DNA of 64,000 nt from Pseudomonas karstica (lineage in GTDB: Bacteria; Pseudomonadota; Gammaproteobacteria; Pseudomonadales; Pseudomonadaceae). How positions within the stretch are numbered: the stretch's first letter is position 1; each line of letters starts with the position of its first letter. Below the pieces are notes generated by a model that ran no database searches, was not told the origin of the DNA, and saw only the letters and a program-made list of their open reading frames with translations. The stretch covers positions 47,723-111,722 of the forward strand of contig NZ_WLYI01000022.1 of NCBI RefSeq assembly GCF_009707515.1, read 5' to 3'. Below are positions 35,984-44,672 of this stretch, in pieces. A program made the translations under genes and the position numbers.

Positions 35984-36784
35984 TCAACGATTGATGTTGT
36001 AGCGAGAACCTGGGGTATTACTGGACAACTGCGTCGACAAGTTGTGGCGTGCGGCTTCATAGGCTTGCCAGGCCTCGAGAGCGTGCAGCGAAGGAATAGA
36101 GATCAGTTCGCCGCCATCGAAATCACACAATGCGGCGTCGACCAGATTGCTGACGGACATCACAATGGCAGGGTCCAGATGTTCTACGGGCAGGCCACCA
36201 ATGGCCCAGAAGTCTGTGGCGGTGGCGCCCGGCAAGACAGCCTGGACGCGCACGCCCTTGTCGGCAAGCTCACTATGGAGCGAGTGGCTGAACGCAGTGA
36301 CAAAAGCTTTGCTCGCGCCGTACACCCCATTGAGGATTTCCGGCGAGATGCTGACGATGGACGAAATGTTGATGATCGCGCCTTGGCCTCGCGCGATGAA
36401 GCCGGGCACTGCGGCGTAGGTCAGCCGGGTAGGCGCAGTGACGTTCAGTGCGATCATCCGCGTCATTTGGTCTACATCGCTGTCAAGCAGCGCGGTGTGG
36501 GTGCCAACGCCTGCGTTGTTGAGCAGCAAGGTAATACTGGCGTCTTCCCTTAGTTTACGTTCGACATTGGCTAGGGAAGCAGGGTCGTTAAGGTCGGCAA
36601 CCAGTACTTCGACAGTACGCCCGCTTTCATCAGTGATGCGTTTGGCCAATTCATTAAGCCGCTCTCGGTTGCGCGCCACCAGGATAAGGTTGTAGCCACG
36701 GTGGGCGAGTCGATTGGCATACACGGCGCCGATGCCGGACGAGGCGCCAGTGATCAAAGCGGTACCTTGATGATTGTTTGTCAT
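35984..36784 (-). CDS. short-chain dehydrogenase (SDR)
   Basis: Classical SDR of 266 residues. Cofactor motif ALITGASSGIGAVYANRLA; basic residues after the second strand (VARNRERL) favour NADP(H). Catalytic Ser in ISSIVS and Tyr-x-x-x-Lys in VYGASKAFV. The NNAGVGTH block is normal. Resembles the DltE/YqjQ-like general SDR branch. Divergent from the GlxA-type AraC gene, 104 bp apart, and so a likely target of it. Confidence 0.88.
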   Translation of the reverse strand: MTNNHQGTALITGASSGIGAVYANRLAHRGYNLILVARNRERLNELAKRITDESGRTVEVLVADLNDPASLANVERKLREDASITLLLNNAGVGTHTALLDSDVDQMTRMIALNVTAPTRLTYAAVPGFIARGQGAIINISSIVSISPEILNGVYGASKAFVTAFSHSLHSELADKGVRVQAVLPGATATDFWAIGGLPVEHLDPAIVMSVSNLVDAALCDFDGGELISIPSLHALEAWQAYEAARHNLSTQLSSNTPGSRYNINR

Positions 36785-36888
36785 TTCGTTCTCTGGAGTG
36801 GTTGCGGTATCGAGATAGTGAAGTGATTTGACGGTGTCTTAAATGACGTTTATGGTCGTATTTAAGGACGTTGAATCAAGAGGCAGAC

Positions 36889-37839
36889 ATGCACCGTATC
36901 GGCTATGTACTGGCGGACGGCTTTCAAGTGATGTCGTTGGCATCCCAGGCAGTGTTTGAGTACGCTAACGTGGTAGCCGGCGATCAGTTTTATGCCATCG
37001 AGAATTTTTCCGTGGCGGGCGGACTGGTGCGCTCATCCTTGGGCATGCTCGTCGAAACGTCGCCATTGAGCATTCCAGGGCTGGCTGAAACCTGGATATT
37101 CACCGGCGTGAATACGCCGCTTACGAACCCGTCTTCCCCTGAACTGCTGGCATTTGCCCGGAAAGCCGGTGCTCAGGCGAGACGCATGGCGGGAATCTGC
37201 ACCGGTGGTTTCGTGCTGGCCGAGGCCGGGTTGCTGGCCGACCGTCGCGCCACCACGCACTGGGCTTACTCTAAGGAGTTGCAGCGTCGGCATCCGGACA
37301 TCAAGGTCGAGGATGACCGCATCTACATTATTGATGGTCCTCTCTGGACATCTGCCGGCATGACCGCGGGCCTTGATCTGGCGCTGGGCATGCTGGAAAA
37401 AGATCTGGGCGTGGATGTCGCTCGTTCCGTGGCGCACAAGCTGGTCATGCACCAGCGGCGTTCGGGCGGACAGTCACAACATTCCGAGTTGCTGATGCTG
37501 GCCCCCAAGTCGGATCGTATCCAGAGTGCGCTGGACTACGCGCGGCGTAACCTGGCCAATTCGCTGAGCGTTGAGCAACTGGCGGAAAGCGTGCACCTGA
37601 GCCCACGTCAATTTACCCGGGTGTTCACGGCGGAAACCGGCCAGTCCCCGGCCAAGGCAATTGAATCTCTGCGTCTTGAAGCCGCTCGGCTGATGATCGA
37701 GCAGGGTCGCCATAGCCTGGACACCATTGCCAGGGAAAGCGGTTTTCGCGACCGCCGCCATTTGCGTGAAGTATTCTTGCGCGGTTTTGGTGTGACACCC
37801 CTGGCTCTGCGGCGTGATGCGCGCCGCGACAAAGCTTGA
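36889..37839 (+). CDS. GlxA-family AraC-type regulator (DJ-1/PfpI plus AraC)
   Basis: Regulator of 316 residues. The N-terminal DJ-1/PfpI-like domain (GYVLADGFQVMSLASQAVFE) contains RRMAGICTGGFVLAEAGLL with the nucleophile-elbow Cys preserved, then TTHW. The C-terminal domain carries two AraC helix-turn-helix motifs (SVEQLAESVHLSPRQFTRVF and HSLDTIARESGFRDRRHLREVF). Start at ATG 36889 after AGAGG; an upstream TTG adds six residues. Divergent from the SDR gene. Effector unknown. Confidence 0.88.
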   Translation: MHRIGYVLADGFQVMSLASQAVFEYANVVAGDQFYAIENFSVAGGLVRSSLGMLVETSPLSIPGLAETWIFTGVNTPLTNPSSPELLAFARKAGAQARRMAGICTGGFVLAEAGLLADRRATTHWAYSKELQRRHPDIKVEDDRIYIIDGPLWTSAGMTAGLDLALGMLEKDLGVDVARSVAHKLVMHQRRSGGQSQHSELLMLAPKSDRIQSALDYARRNLANSLSVEQLAESVHLSPRQFTRVFTAETGQSPAKAIESLRLEAARLMIEQGRHSLDTIARESGFRDRRHLREVFLRGFGVTPLALRRDARRDKA

Positions 37840-37882
37840 AGTGGGTAAGAGGCCAGGGCTGCGCTGCAGCGATCAAGCGTAT

Positions 37883-38818
37883 TCATAGCCGGATCCGCAA
37901 CCCATCCTTGGCAAACTGCACCGGGCCTTGGTAGCTACGGCCAATGGAACGTGTCACGGCATCGCGAGACTCATCAATGTCGCGGGACAGGTGACTGAGT
38001 AACAGGCTCGACACAGCAGCCGTCGCGCTGATCCTGCCAATATCAACCGGGGCCGTATGTAAGGCGTATAACGCGGCCGGTGAATTCGGCGGATCAAGTA
38101 TTGGCGCATTGAACACCAGCAGGTTGGAACCTTTGGCGATCTGCCTTAGCGCGGCATGACCGTGTTCATCGATGTCACCACTGAAGGTGATGTTTTTACC
38201 TTTGTAGTCGACGCGGTATATCACCGCCGGTGCATCGCGGTGATGACCGGCGATGGCGTGGATTTCCAGCCCATCCTGGCTGTAGAGGGTTTTAACGCTG
38301 CTGATGTTGTCCAGGTCGGTGGTGCTGAACGTTACTGTACCGGCGAAATCCTGCAAGTAGCCGAAAGCGCCATGCTGGCCGAACATCAAATCAATGAACT
38401 GGCGGGTGGACGGAAACGACGGCGCCGTGCCGGGGCCGAACACATCGAAGTTAATGTCTGAGCGGGCGGCCACAGCCCGGGCCTTGACGAACCCTGGCAG
38501 TTCGCCAACGTGGTCCGCATGCAGGTGCGTCAGCAACACGATGTTCAGGTTGCGAACATCAAGCCTGGCTTCACCCAGGCGTACGAACGTTCCCGGCCCC
38601 GCATCCAGCAGGATGCGCGGCGTACCATCGAGCAATAGCACGTAACCGGCGCCGGCCCGGCCCCCGGCCCCTGGCCCGCCTGAACCAAGCACCAGCAGTT
38701 CCAGCGGCGCCACGGGCGCTTGCGCGGCCCTGGCTGGGCAGGTTTCCAAGCACACGCAGAGCACTGCCATCAATAGCACGCCTGCGAAGTAACTCAGCCG
38801 ATCGTATAGGGAAACCAT
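37883..38818 (-). CDS. exported metallo-beta-lactamase-fold hydrolase
   Basis: MBL-fold hydrolase of 311 residues with a signal peptide (LLMAVLCVCLETCPARA). Metal motif THLHADHVGE (HxHxDH) is intact, with further His in IAGHHRD, Asp in FSGDIDEHG and a late His in LLSHLSRD. The lactonase/RNase Z-like layout (LVLGSGGPGAGGRAGAGYVLL) suggests a phosphodiesterase, arylsulfatase or lactonase. Start 38818 follows GAGGAG. Followed upstream on the same strand by a periplasmic RidA gene, 33 bp away, probably one transcript. Confidence 0.85.
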   Translation of the reverse strand: MVSLYDRLSYFAGVLLMAVLCVCLETCPARAAQAPVAPLELLVLGSGGPGAGGRAGAGYVLLLDGTPRILLDAGPGTFVRLGEARLDVRNLNIVLLTHLHADHVGELPGFVKARAVAARSDINFDVFGPGTAPSFPSTRQFIDLMFGQHGAFGYLQDFAGTVTFSTTDLDNISSVKTLYSQDGLEIHAIAGHHRDAPAVIYRVDYKGKNITFSGDIDEHGHAALRQIAKGSNLLVFNAPILDPPNSPAALYALHTAPVDIGRISATAAVSSLLLSHLSRDIDESRDAVTRSIGRSYQGPVQFAKDGLRIRL

Positions 38819-38851
38819 TGGCGCGCTCCTCAACCGGTGCCTGGGCACGGA

Positions 38852-39370
38852 TTAACGGCGTTGAGCGATTGATGAAATTTCGATAGCGCTATCCTTCGGC
38901 AGACGACTGACCTGCACGGTGACCCGGGCCGGTGGCGACTGCTTGAAGTAGCTGGCGTATACCTCATTCATTTTGGTGAAGTCATTCAAGTCTTTGAGGT
39001 ACACCGTGGTGGACACGATGTCGCGCATTTCCAGACCATCGGCGGCCAGCACGGCCTGGATGTTGTCCAGTACCCGCGAAGTTTGTACCTCGATCGGAGC
39101 ATCGGCTAAAAAGGCGCCACTGGCAGGGTCGATTGGCAGTTGCCCCGACAGGTACAAGGTCTCCCCGGCCCTGACGGCTTGGGCGTACGGACCTATCGCG
39201 GTGGGGGCATTGGCGGTCACAAGGTTTCGCTGTTCAGCGTGTTGCGGGCTGGCGGCGGAGAATGACGAATGCACGGCCAGCGCTATCGCGAGGGCAGTGG
39301 AGACAGGCCAGTAGCGTTTGATGGTGCTGCTGATGCCGAATGCAATCAATGGGACGTCGGTCTTAAACAT
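38852..39370 (-). CDS. periplasmic RidA-family protein
   Basis: RidA protein of 172 residues with a hydrophobic N-terminal export segment (VSTALAIALAVHSSFSAASP, cut near there), unlike the usual cytosolic members. RidA core is complete: APTAIGPYAQAVRAGETLYLSGQLPID, TSRVLDNIQAVLAADG, VYLKDLNDFTKMNEVY, and the catalytic Arg in PPARVTVQVSRLP plus terminal Glu in SAIEISSIA. Start 39370 after CAGGAG. Co-directional with the MBL hydrolase. Periplasmic imine chemistry would need an exported amine-oxidising enzyme, not evident here. Confidence 0.85.
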   Translation of the reverse strand: MFKTDVPLIAFGISSTIKRYWPVSTALAIALAVHSSFSAASPQHAEQRNLVTANAPTAIGPYAQAVRAGETLYLSGQLPIDPASGAFLADAPIEVQTSRVLDNIQAVLAADGLEMRDIVSTTVYLKDLNDFTKMNEVYASYFKQSPPARVTVQVSRLPKDSAIEISSIAQRR

Positions 39371-39744
39371 TGGAGTCGCTCCTGCGATCAAGGAGGAGAG
39401 GGCATCCCTCCTGCCTGGCTCACAGTTGAGCGCAACGATGTATCCGGGCTGTTTCAAGAGTATCGGTGAATTAAAGGCGGTGTATCCCAGGGCCCTCTGG
39501 ACACTCTGTGATACATGAAGCCAATCGTGTTTTCCAACTGCTTAGGGCAGATCCCAGCGCAATACCAAGGCGCCGATCGACACCATCGTGCAATAGCGCT
39601 GGCAGCAACAGGATGGTCTGATCAGTCTGCGTAAGCCGAACAGTCGCAGTGATCGCAGCCGGGCCTGTGTTTTGGCCCGCGATCAGCCCCGGCAACAGTC
39701 GTTGCATGGGAACAGCCGACCAGCCGTTGCAAGGGAGACTCATC
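39371..39744. other. divergent intergenic region
   Basis: About 370 bases between the leftward RidA gene and rightward alpha/beta hydrolase. It contains AAGGGAG, the ribosome-binding site for 39745. No recognisable gene, operator or hairpin was found; the frame on the minus strand here is mostly antisense to the hydrolase. Confidence 0.45.
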
Positions 39745-40821
39745 ATGAACACGATTGTATCGACCCACACATCCACAACGCGGCGGCATTGGCGCCTGCT
39801 CACCCGCTCCATTCTGGCAAGCGCATTGATGCAGTTGGGGGCTTTGAATGTAGCCTCATCGCAAGCGAGCGCCGCCGACGTGCCAGCGGGCACCATTGGG
39901 TCCATCACTGCAGGAAGTAACGTCTCGTTCGGCCGGTTGAAGCATGTCAAGGCCGGGCTGCTGGATGTTGCCTATGCCGAAGTCGGTCCAGCCGATGGGG
40001 CTGTGGTCATCTTGCTGCACGGCTGGCCATACGATATTCACAGTTACACCGACGTGGCGCCTGCGCTGGCGCAGAAGGGCTATCGTGTATTGATTCCTTA
40101 TGCACGCGGTTATGGCGGGACACATTTTCTGTCGGACAAGACTGTTCGCAACGGTCAACCTGCTGCGCTAGCGAGCGACCTGATCGACTTTATGGACGCG
40201 TTGAAAATCAACAAGGCGGTGCTCGCCGGTTATGACTGGGGCGCACGCACGGCTGACATCGTCGCCGCATTATGGCCGGAGCGAGTGCAAGCGCTGGTGG
40301 CGGTGAGCGGTTACTTGATCGGCAGCCAGGAAGCAGGCAAGACACCGCTGCCGCCTGCCGCCGAGTTGCAGTGGTGGTATCAGTACTACTTTGCGACGGA
40401 ACGCGGCCGCCTGGGCTACGAAAAAAACACCCACGACTTCGCCAAACTGATCTGGAAGCTGGCCTCGCCGAAGTGGGACTTCGACGACGCCTCTTATGAC
40501 CGAAGCGCCGCAGCTTTGAAAAATCCCGACCACGTCGCCGTAACAATTTTCAACTACCGCTGGCGTCTGGGCCTGGTCAAAGGGGAGGCCAAGTATGACC
40601 CGCTGGAGAAGAAACTATCGGCCTTTCCATCCATCAGCGTGCCAACCATCACCATGGAAGGTGACGCAAATGGCGCACCACATCCACCTGCCGAGGCCTA
40701 TGCCAAGCGCTTCACTGGAAAGTATGAGCACCGATTAATCAGCGGCGGCATTGGTCACAATCTGCCGCAAGAAGCGCCGCAGGCTTTCGCTCAGGCTGTG
40801 ATCGATGCCGATCATCTTTGA
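39745..40821 (+). CDS. exported alpha/beta hydrolase (epoxide hydrolase/haloalkane dehalogenase-like)
   Basis: Hydrolase of 358 residues. Twin-Arg-like basic start (TTRRHWRLLTRS) then hydrophobic export segment ending near SQASAAD. Oxyanion motif LLHGWPYDIHSY, nucleophile Asp in LAGYDWGARTAD, base His in SGGIGHNLPQE. An Asp rather than Ser nucleophile points to epoxide hydrolase or dehalogenase chemistry. AAGGGAG site before the ATG. Followed by cytochrome P460 and a second exported hydrolase on the same strand. Confidence 0.85.
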   Translation: MNTIVSTHTSTTRRHWRLLTRSILASALMQLGALNVASSQASAADVPAGTIGSITAGSNVSFGRLKHVKAGLLDVAYAEVGPADGAVVILLHGWPYDIHSYTDVAPALAQKGYRVLIPYARGYGGTHFLSDKTVRNGQPAALASDLIDFMDALKINKAVLAGYDWGARTADIVAALWPERVQALVAVSGYLIGSQEAGKTPLPPAAELQWWYQYYFATERGRLGYEKNTHDFAKLIWKLASPKWDFDDASYDRSAAALKNPDHVAVTIFNYRWRLGLVKGEAKYDPLEKKLSAFPSISVPTITMEGDANGAPHPPAEAYAKRFTGKYEHRLISGGIGHNLPQEAPQAFAQAVIDADHL

Positions 40822-40846
40822 TAGCAGGCTGAAGAGAAGCGCAGCG

Positions 40847-41353
40847 ATGAAACTTGAACACCTGGCAATTTTATCCGCCATTGCATGCACCGCACTGGCC
40901 TTGACCGGTATTGCCCTGGGCGACACCGGTCAAGGCGCTGCTTCACCGATCTTCGGCGTCAAGCTTCCTGATGGTTATCGCAAATGGTCGCTGGTAGCAC
41001 CGGCACAGGAAGCGCCACCGCTGGACGAACTTCGAGCGGTTCTAGGCAACAACTTGGCGATGAAGGCTTATCAGGAGTCAATGCTGCCGTTCCCTGACGG
41101 CACAGTGTTGGTGAAGCTTGCCTGGCAACACATCCAGTCCCCTGAATTCCCTCCGGCCTCGATTCCCGGTGCGGCCACTACCGTTCAGGTCATGGTCAAG
41201 GATTCAAAAAAATATGCATCAACCGGTGGCTGGGGTTTTGGCCGTTTTATAGACGGCAAGCCGGCCGATGAAACCCAGCACAAAACCTGCTTTGCCTGCC
41301 ACCAGGCGCGAGTGCAGAACCACGACTTTGTCTTCACACGTTTCGCGCCATAA
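40847..41353 (+). CDS. cytochrome P460 family protein
   Basis: Exported haem protein of 168 residues. Signal segment AIACTALALTGIALG; a single CFACH (CxxCH) c-type haem site near the C-terminus, as in P460 cytochromes. The YRKWSLV motif near the start of the mature part and FPDGTVLVKLAW are family-like. P460 proteins oxidise hydroxylamine or handle NO in some bacteria; here function is not established. Start chosen at ATG 40847, 25 bp after the hydrolase stop. Confidence 0.82.
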   Translation: MKLEHLAILSAIACTALALTGIALGDTGQGAASPIFGVKLPDGYRKWSLVAPAQEAPPLDELRAVLGNNLAMKAYQESMLPFPDGTVLVKLAWQHIQSPEFPPASIPGAATTVQVMVKDSKKYASTGGWGFGRFIDGKPADETQHKTCFACHQARVQNHDFVFTRFAP

Positions 41354-41376
41354 TCCAGTCATCCAAGGAGTTCTCA

Positions 41377-42153
41377 ATGAAAAAATTAGTGACCGCACTG
41401 GCAGTTACCGCCAGCCTGATCATCGGTACCAACGCGTTCGCGGAAAATGAAAAACCCACTGTGGTGCTTGTGCATGGCGCTTTTGCCGATGCATCGAGCT
41501 GGAGTGGCGTGGTGAAAATTCTTGAAAAAGATGGCTACACGGTTGTTGCCGCAGCCAATCCATTACGCAGCGTAAAGGGTGATGGTGCGGCTGTTTCCGC
41601 TTTGCTGGCCAGCATCAAGTCGCCCGTTGTACTGGTCGGCCATTCTTATGGCGGCAATGTCATCAGTGAGGCAGCCAACAACCAGGCCAATGTAAAGGCG
41701 CTGGTTTACGTCAGTGCGTTCGCGCCGGAGGAGGGTGAGACCGTTGCCGAGCTGGCCGGCAAGTTCCCGGGAAGTACCCTTGGCCCAACTCTCGCGGCGC
41801 CTGTCGTGCTGGTTGATGGCGGTAAGGATTTGTACATCCAGCAGGCTAAATTCCACGATCAGTTCGCTGCTGACGTCACCGCCGCAGAAGCCGCGGTAAT
41901 GGCGGCGACTCAGCGCCCGGTAACCGACGCGGCGCTGAACGAGAAGTCAGGCACGCCGGCCTGGAAGCGTATTCCGTCCTGGTTCATCTATGGCGACAAG
42001 GACAAAAACATTCCACCGCAGGCCATGGAGTTCATGGCCAAGCGAGCCAAAGCCAAGGCTGTGGAAGTCGTGAAAGGGGCGTCCCACGTCGTGTTGGTTT
42101 CAAGTCCGGAACCGGTGGCTCGAATGATTGAAAAAGCGGCCGCGACAAAGTGA
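41377..42153 (+). CDS. exported alpha/beta hydrolase (small esterase type)
   Basis: Hydrolase of 258 residues with a clean signal peptide (MKKLVTALAVTASLIIG, cut after NAFA). Oxyanion motif VLVHGAFADASSW, nucleophile Ser in VLVGHSYGGNVIS, acid Asp in YGDKDKNIPP, base His in GASHVVLVSSP. This is the salicylate-esterase/methylketone-type short alpha/beta hydrolase family. Last of three co-directional exported-enzyme genes; good AAGGAG site. Confidence 0.88.
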   Translation: MKKLVTALAVTASLIIGTNAFAENEKPTVVLVHGAFADASSWSGVVKILEKDGYTVVAAANPLRSVKGDGAAVSALLASIKSPVVLVGHSYGGNVISEAANNQANVKALVYVSAFAPEEGETVAELAGKFPGSTLGPTLAAPVVLVDGGKDLYIQQAKFHDQFAADVTAAEAAVMAATQRPVTDAALNEKSGTPAWKRIPSWFIYGDKDKNIPPQAMEFMAKRAKAKAVEVVKGASHVVLVSSPEPVARMIEKAAATK

Positions 42154-42270
42154 TTTTGGCCGGGCTCTAACGTGAGCGTCGGCAGGCGTCGCAGCACCCA
42201 ATTCAGCAACTCTTGCGCCGGTGCGGCCAATGGTCGGTCAGATTTTACCAGCAGCTTTGCCTTGGCCGTT

Positions 42271-43482
42271 TCATTGAAAAGTCATTGTCAGATGAGGTGG
42301 GCTTGCAGGTGTTGGTTCGCAAGATGATTGGCGCGGAAGAGCAAACCAGAACGTGGCACCGTGACCATCGTTGCGGGTAGCCGAGAGTTGGCCGTTGTAA
42401 CTTTCAATGATCGACCGGCTGATCGATAACCCCATGCCCATGCCAACCTGTTTGGTGGTGTAGAAGGCATCGAAGATTTTTTCGAGGTCGCCAGGCTCAA
42501 CACCGCATCCCGCATCGCGCACTTCCAGGCGCACATGGTGCGTGTCATGTCCGGTTCGGATCAGCAGCAGGCGCGGGCGGTCGTCGATGTCGATCATGGC
42601 TTCGCAGGCGTTGAGTAACAGATTGAGGATGACTTGCTGCAGTTGCACTCGGTCACTGGGGACCCGTGGCAGATTGTCGGCCAGGTCCAGATGCGTGGTG
42701 ATGTCGTTGCGTTGCAATTCGCTGCAGGTCAGCGCCAGCACTTCGCGGGTCGATTCGTTCAGGTCTACAGCTTCAACATTGACGACGTTCTTGCTGAACA
42801 GCGTGCGCAGACGTGAAATCACATTCGCAGCACGGTTACCATCGCGAATAGTACGGCGCGCGGTTTCCAGGGCACCGTTGATGTTCGGTGGATCGGCGAC
42901 AAGCATGCGCAGGCAAGTGCTAGCGTTGGTGATGATGCCGGACAGAGGCTGATTCACCTCATGGGCAATCGAGGCGGTCAAAGTGTCGAGACTGGCTACC
43001 CTGGTCATGTGAGCGAGTTCCGATCGCATCTTATTCAGGGTGTCTTCGGACTGAGTGCGCTCGAAGTCAGTGCGGGCGATGTAGCTGAGGTGGTGCTGCC
43101 TGCACTCGGCCAGTGCTGCCTCGGCTCGCTTTCGGTCATCGATATCGGTGCAAATTCCACACCTTATCCAAGCGAGGTCTGTGGTAGCGGGCAATGTACA
43201 CAGGGTTAACAGAAACCACCGGTAAACACCGTCGAAACGCTTCAGTCGTATCTCCAGTTCGTGGACCAGCTCCGATGGCGCTGTCGTTTGCCTACTTTGG
43301 ACAAGGCGGCTGAGGTCTTCCGTGTGGACGGCCGCCTCCAGGCCCCGGCGTTGGTCATGCTCAAGTTCAAGGCCGGTGTAGTCGTACCAGCGCTGATTGA
43401 AAAAATCGATCCCGCCTTCTGCCGTTGCCATCCAGGCGATGGCAGGCAGTGCCTCGATGACGCGGTTCAACTGATTGTTCAT
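42271..43482 (-). CDS. PAS-domain sensor histidine kinase (FixL/DctB-like core)
   Basis: Kinase of about 403 residues without membrane helices. PAS domain near residues 1-125 (VIEALPAIAWMATAEGGIDFFN..WYDYTG), then a dimerisation helix with phospho-acceptor His in LTASIAHEVNQPLSGI, and a HATPase domain (N-box LNLLLNACEAM, G1 EVRDAGCGVEPGD, G2 MGMGLSISRSI). I favour ATG 43482 (MNNQLN) with AAGG upstream; a TTG at 43539 would add 19 residues. Cytoplasmic, so it senses an internal signal. Its likely partners are the response regulators at 34273 and 34987. Confidence 0.87.
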   Translation of the reverse strand: MNNQLNRVIEALPAIAWMATAEGGIDFFNQRWYDYTGLELEHDQRRGLEAAVHTEDLSRLVQSRQTTAPSELVHELEIRLKRFDGVYRWFLLTLCTLPATTDLAWIRCGICTDIDDRKRAEAALAECRQHHLSYIARTDFERTQSEDTLNKMRSELAHMTRVASLDTLTASIAHEVNQPLSGIITNASTCLRMLVADPPNINGALETARRTIRDGNRAANVISRLRTLFSKNVVNVEAVDLNESTREVLALTCSELQRNDITTHLDLADNLPRVPSDRVQLQQVILNLLLNACEAMIDIDDRPRLLLIRTGHDTHHVRLEVRDAGCGVEPGDLEKIFDAFYTTKQVGMGMGLSISRSIIESYNGQLSATRNDGHGATFWFALPRQSSCEPTPASPPHLTMTFQ

Positions 43483-43548
43483 ACCTGGACCTTCAACGAC
43501 AGGTGGTTGTACTCGAGGATCGATTTGGGCAATGGGCAAGCGAAGGGC

Positions 43549-43812
43549 TCAGCTGTCTGAGTTGCAGCTGTCAGAAACCTTGCTGTAATCCAGGACCTGG
43601 GTTCTGTCCTGGGAGTCCAGGTAGGTCATCCGGGCATTCACCACTCCGCAGGAAGGCGTGGCGTCCTGCTTCAGCGACACGACCTTCTTGATGTCCAGGT
43701 GCGTGCCGTAGGTGTAGGTTTTGGGGGTGATATCTGCTTCGGCGTGGGCCGACAGGGTGCAGATGTTCAGTGCGGCAAACAGGCAAGCGGCGACGACAGT
43801 TTTAGTATTCAT
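43549..43812 (-). CDS. DUF2790 family small secreted protein
   Basis: Protein of 87 residues with a signal peptide (VVAACLFAALNICTLSAHA before EADITPKT). The family pattern Y.YG..LDI.KV...K...SCGVV.A.MTY.DS is present, with two Cys likely in a disulfide (CGVVNA; SDSCNSDS). DUF2790 proteins are Pseudomonas-specific and some are induced by metals or envelope stress. A direct-repeat box lies 152 bp upstream, shared with the copper/gold-like cluster to the right. Confidence 0.85.
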   Translation of the reverse strand: MNTKTVVAACLFAALNICTLSAHAEADITPKTYTYGTHLDIKKVVSLKQDATPSCGVVNARMTYLDSQDRTQVLDYSKVSDSCNSDS

Positions 43813-43963
43813 TGTGGTTTCCTAAAGGCTTTAATGGGTAGGTCGTTCAATTGAATCGAGGCGTTTGGGTTTGCCTCGATGGAACCTATTAGAAGCCCGC
43901 GAGGTATCTCGTCTGTGTCGCAAACAGGCTCGTGTAATTCGGTGCGTATCTTGGGTGACTGCT

Positions 43964-43978
43964 GATACACGTAAATAC
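43964..43978 (-). promoter_or_regulatory. direct-repeat regulator box upstream of DUF2790 gene
   Basis: Read toward the gene: GTATT-TACGT-GTATC, two half-sites ten bases apart, 152 bp before the start codon. Same pattern and similar distance as the boxes at 44550, 46380, 48616 and 51982. Half-sites one helical turn apart are typical of OmpR/PhoB regulators. Confidence 0.65.
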
Positions 43979-44083
43979 AAACGTTGCCGGAAGAGGGCAC
44001 GTAAATAAGCCTCTCACCTCAATATTTTCATGACGGCCAATAGCGTCTATCCCGGTAATCCGTGAAGTATTTTTTTTACGTGC

Positions 44084-44115
44084 AAAAAAGCCCAGGGCTT
44101 TTGGCCTCCGGGCTT
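44084..44115 (-). terminator. rho-independent terminator
   Basis: On the minus strand AAGCCC ... GGGCTT encloses a GC-rich loop and runs into TTTTTT. It lies about 80 bases after the stop of the small secreted protein gene at 44194. Confidence 0.7.
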
Positions 44116-44193
44116 GGGGTGTTGGCTTATCGGAATCAATACCGCTGATATCTCTAGCCGAACATGGCAACGATCACACCGTCGCGCACTGCG

Positions 44194-44412
44194 TTAGGCG
44201 ACACGCTCGCGCACTTCTTGCAAGCGGTCTGCACCGCCCTCAGCCACACGATTCTGGTTCAAGCGATCAGCGCCGCCTTCCACAAGCAATTGCGGGATCT
44301 GGCCGTGAGACACCGCACTCAGGGTATTGGCCGACACCAGATTCGATAAACCGAGACCGCCTACCAGTGCCAGACCGAGTGCCAGGGATGAAACTTTCGA
44401 GAAATTGAACAT
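44194..44412 (-). CDS. small secreted protein with EGGADRL repeats
   Basis: Peptide of 72 residues. Signal peptide (LALGLALVGGLGLSNLVSA, cut before NTLSAV). The mature part of about 43 residues contains two copies of EGGADRL (VEGGADRLNQNR and AEGGADRLQEVR) and no Cys. Similar AEGG(A/G)DR strings occur near the N-terminus of other small secreted Pseudomonas proteins, including copper-induced ones, from memory. GAGCAACTCCC precedes the ATG. A regulator box 138 bp upstream and a terminator downstream make it a stand-alone transcript. Function unknown. Confidence 0.75.
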   Translation of the reverse strand: MFNFSKVSSLALGLALVGGLGLSNLVSANTLSAVSHGQIPQLLVEGGADRLNQNRVAEGGADRLQEVRERVA

Positions 44413-44549
44413 GGGAGTTGCTCCGCGTATTTGGTTTGAGTGGGTCGGTAGCTGCTGCTATCCGATGAACATAGTTAAACGCTTGGGTGTATCGGTGATG
44501 TGTGCTTGAGCGCCTCGAAATCGGTGCCTGCGTATCCGTCCGGGGTTCT

Positions 44550-44564
44550 GATACAGACGGGTAC
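44550..44564 (-). promoter_or_regulatory. direct-repeat regulator box upstream of EGGADRL gene
   Basis: Read toward the gene: GTACC-CGTCT-GTATC, 138 bp before the start codon. Second half-site with preceding CT matches the boxes of the 46228, 48772 and 52213 genes. Confidence 0.65.
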
Positions 44565-44672
44565 ACAATATTTTGAAAGGGGGTGAAGTGTGGGCAGCGT
44601 GCCGCTTTCTCGACGTAGGCGAAGTTGTTGCAAAGTGGTCTTGATAGCTATGCAGCCATCCTGAACGAACAG

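Larger units (their letters stand above)
43813..44193. other. intergenic region with regulatory box and terminator
   Basis: About 380 bases. It holds the presumed promoter of the DUF2790 gene, the 15-bp box at 43964 and the terminator of the next gene upstream at 44084-44115. No gene is supported. Confidence 0.5.

Noticed and set aside
39471..39950. 159-residue minus frame upstream of the alpha/beta hydrolase
   Set aside because: Largely antisense to the signal region of the hydrolase and not protein-like.
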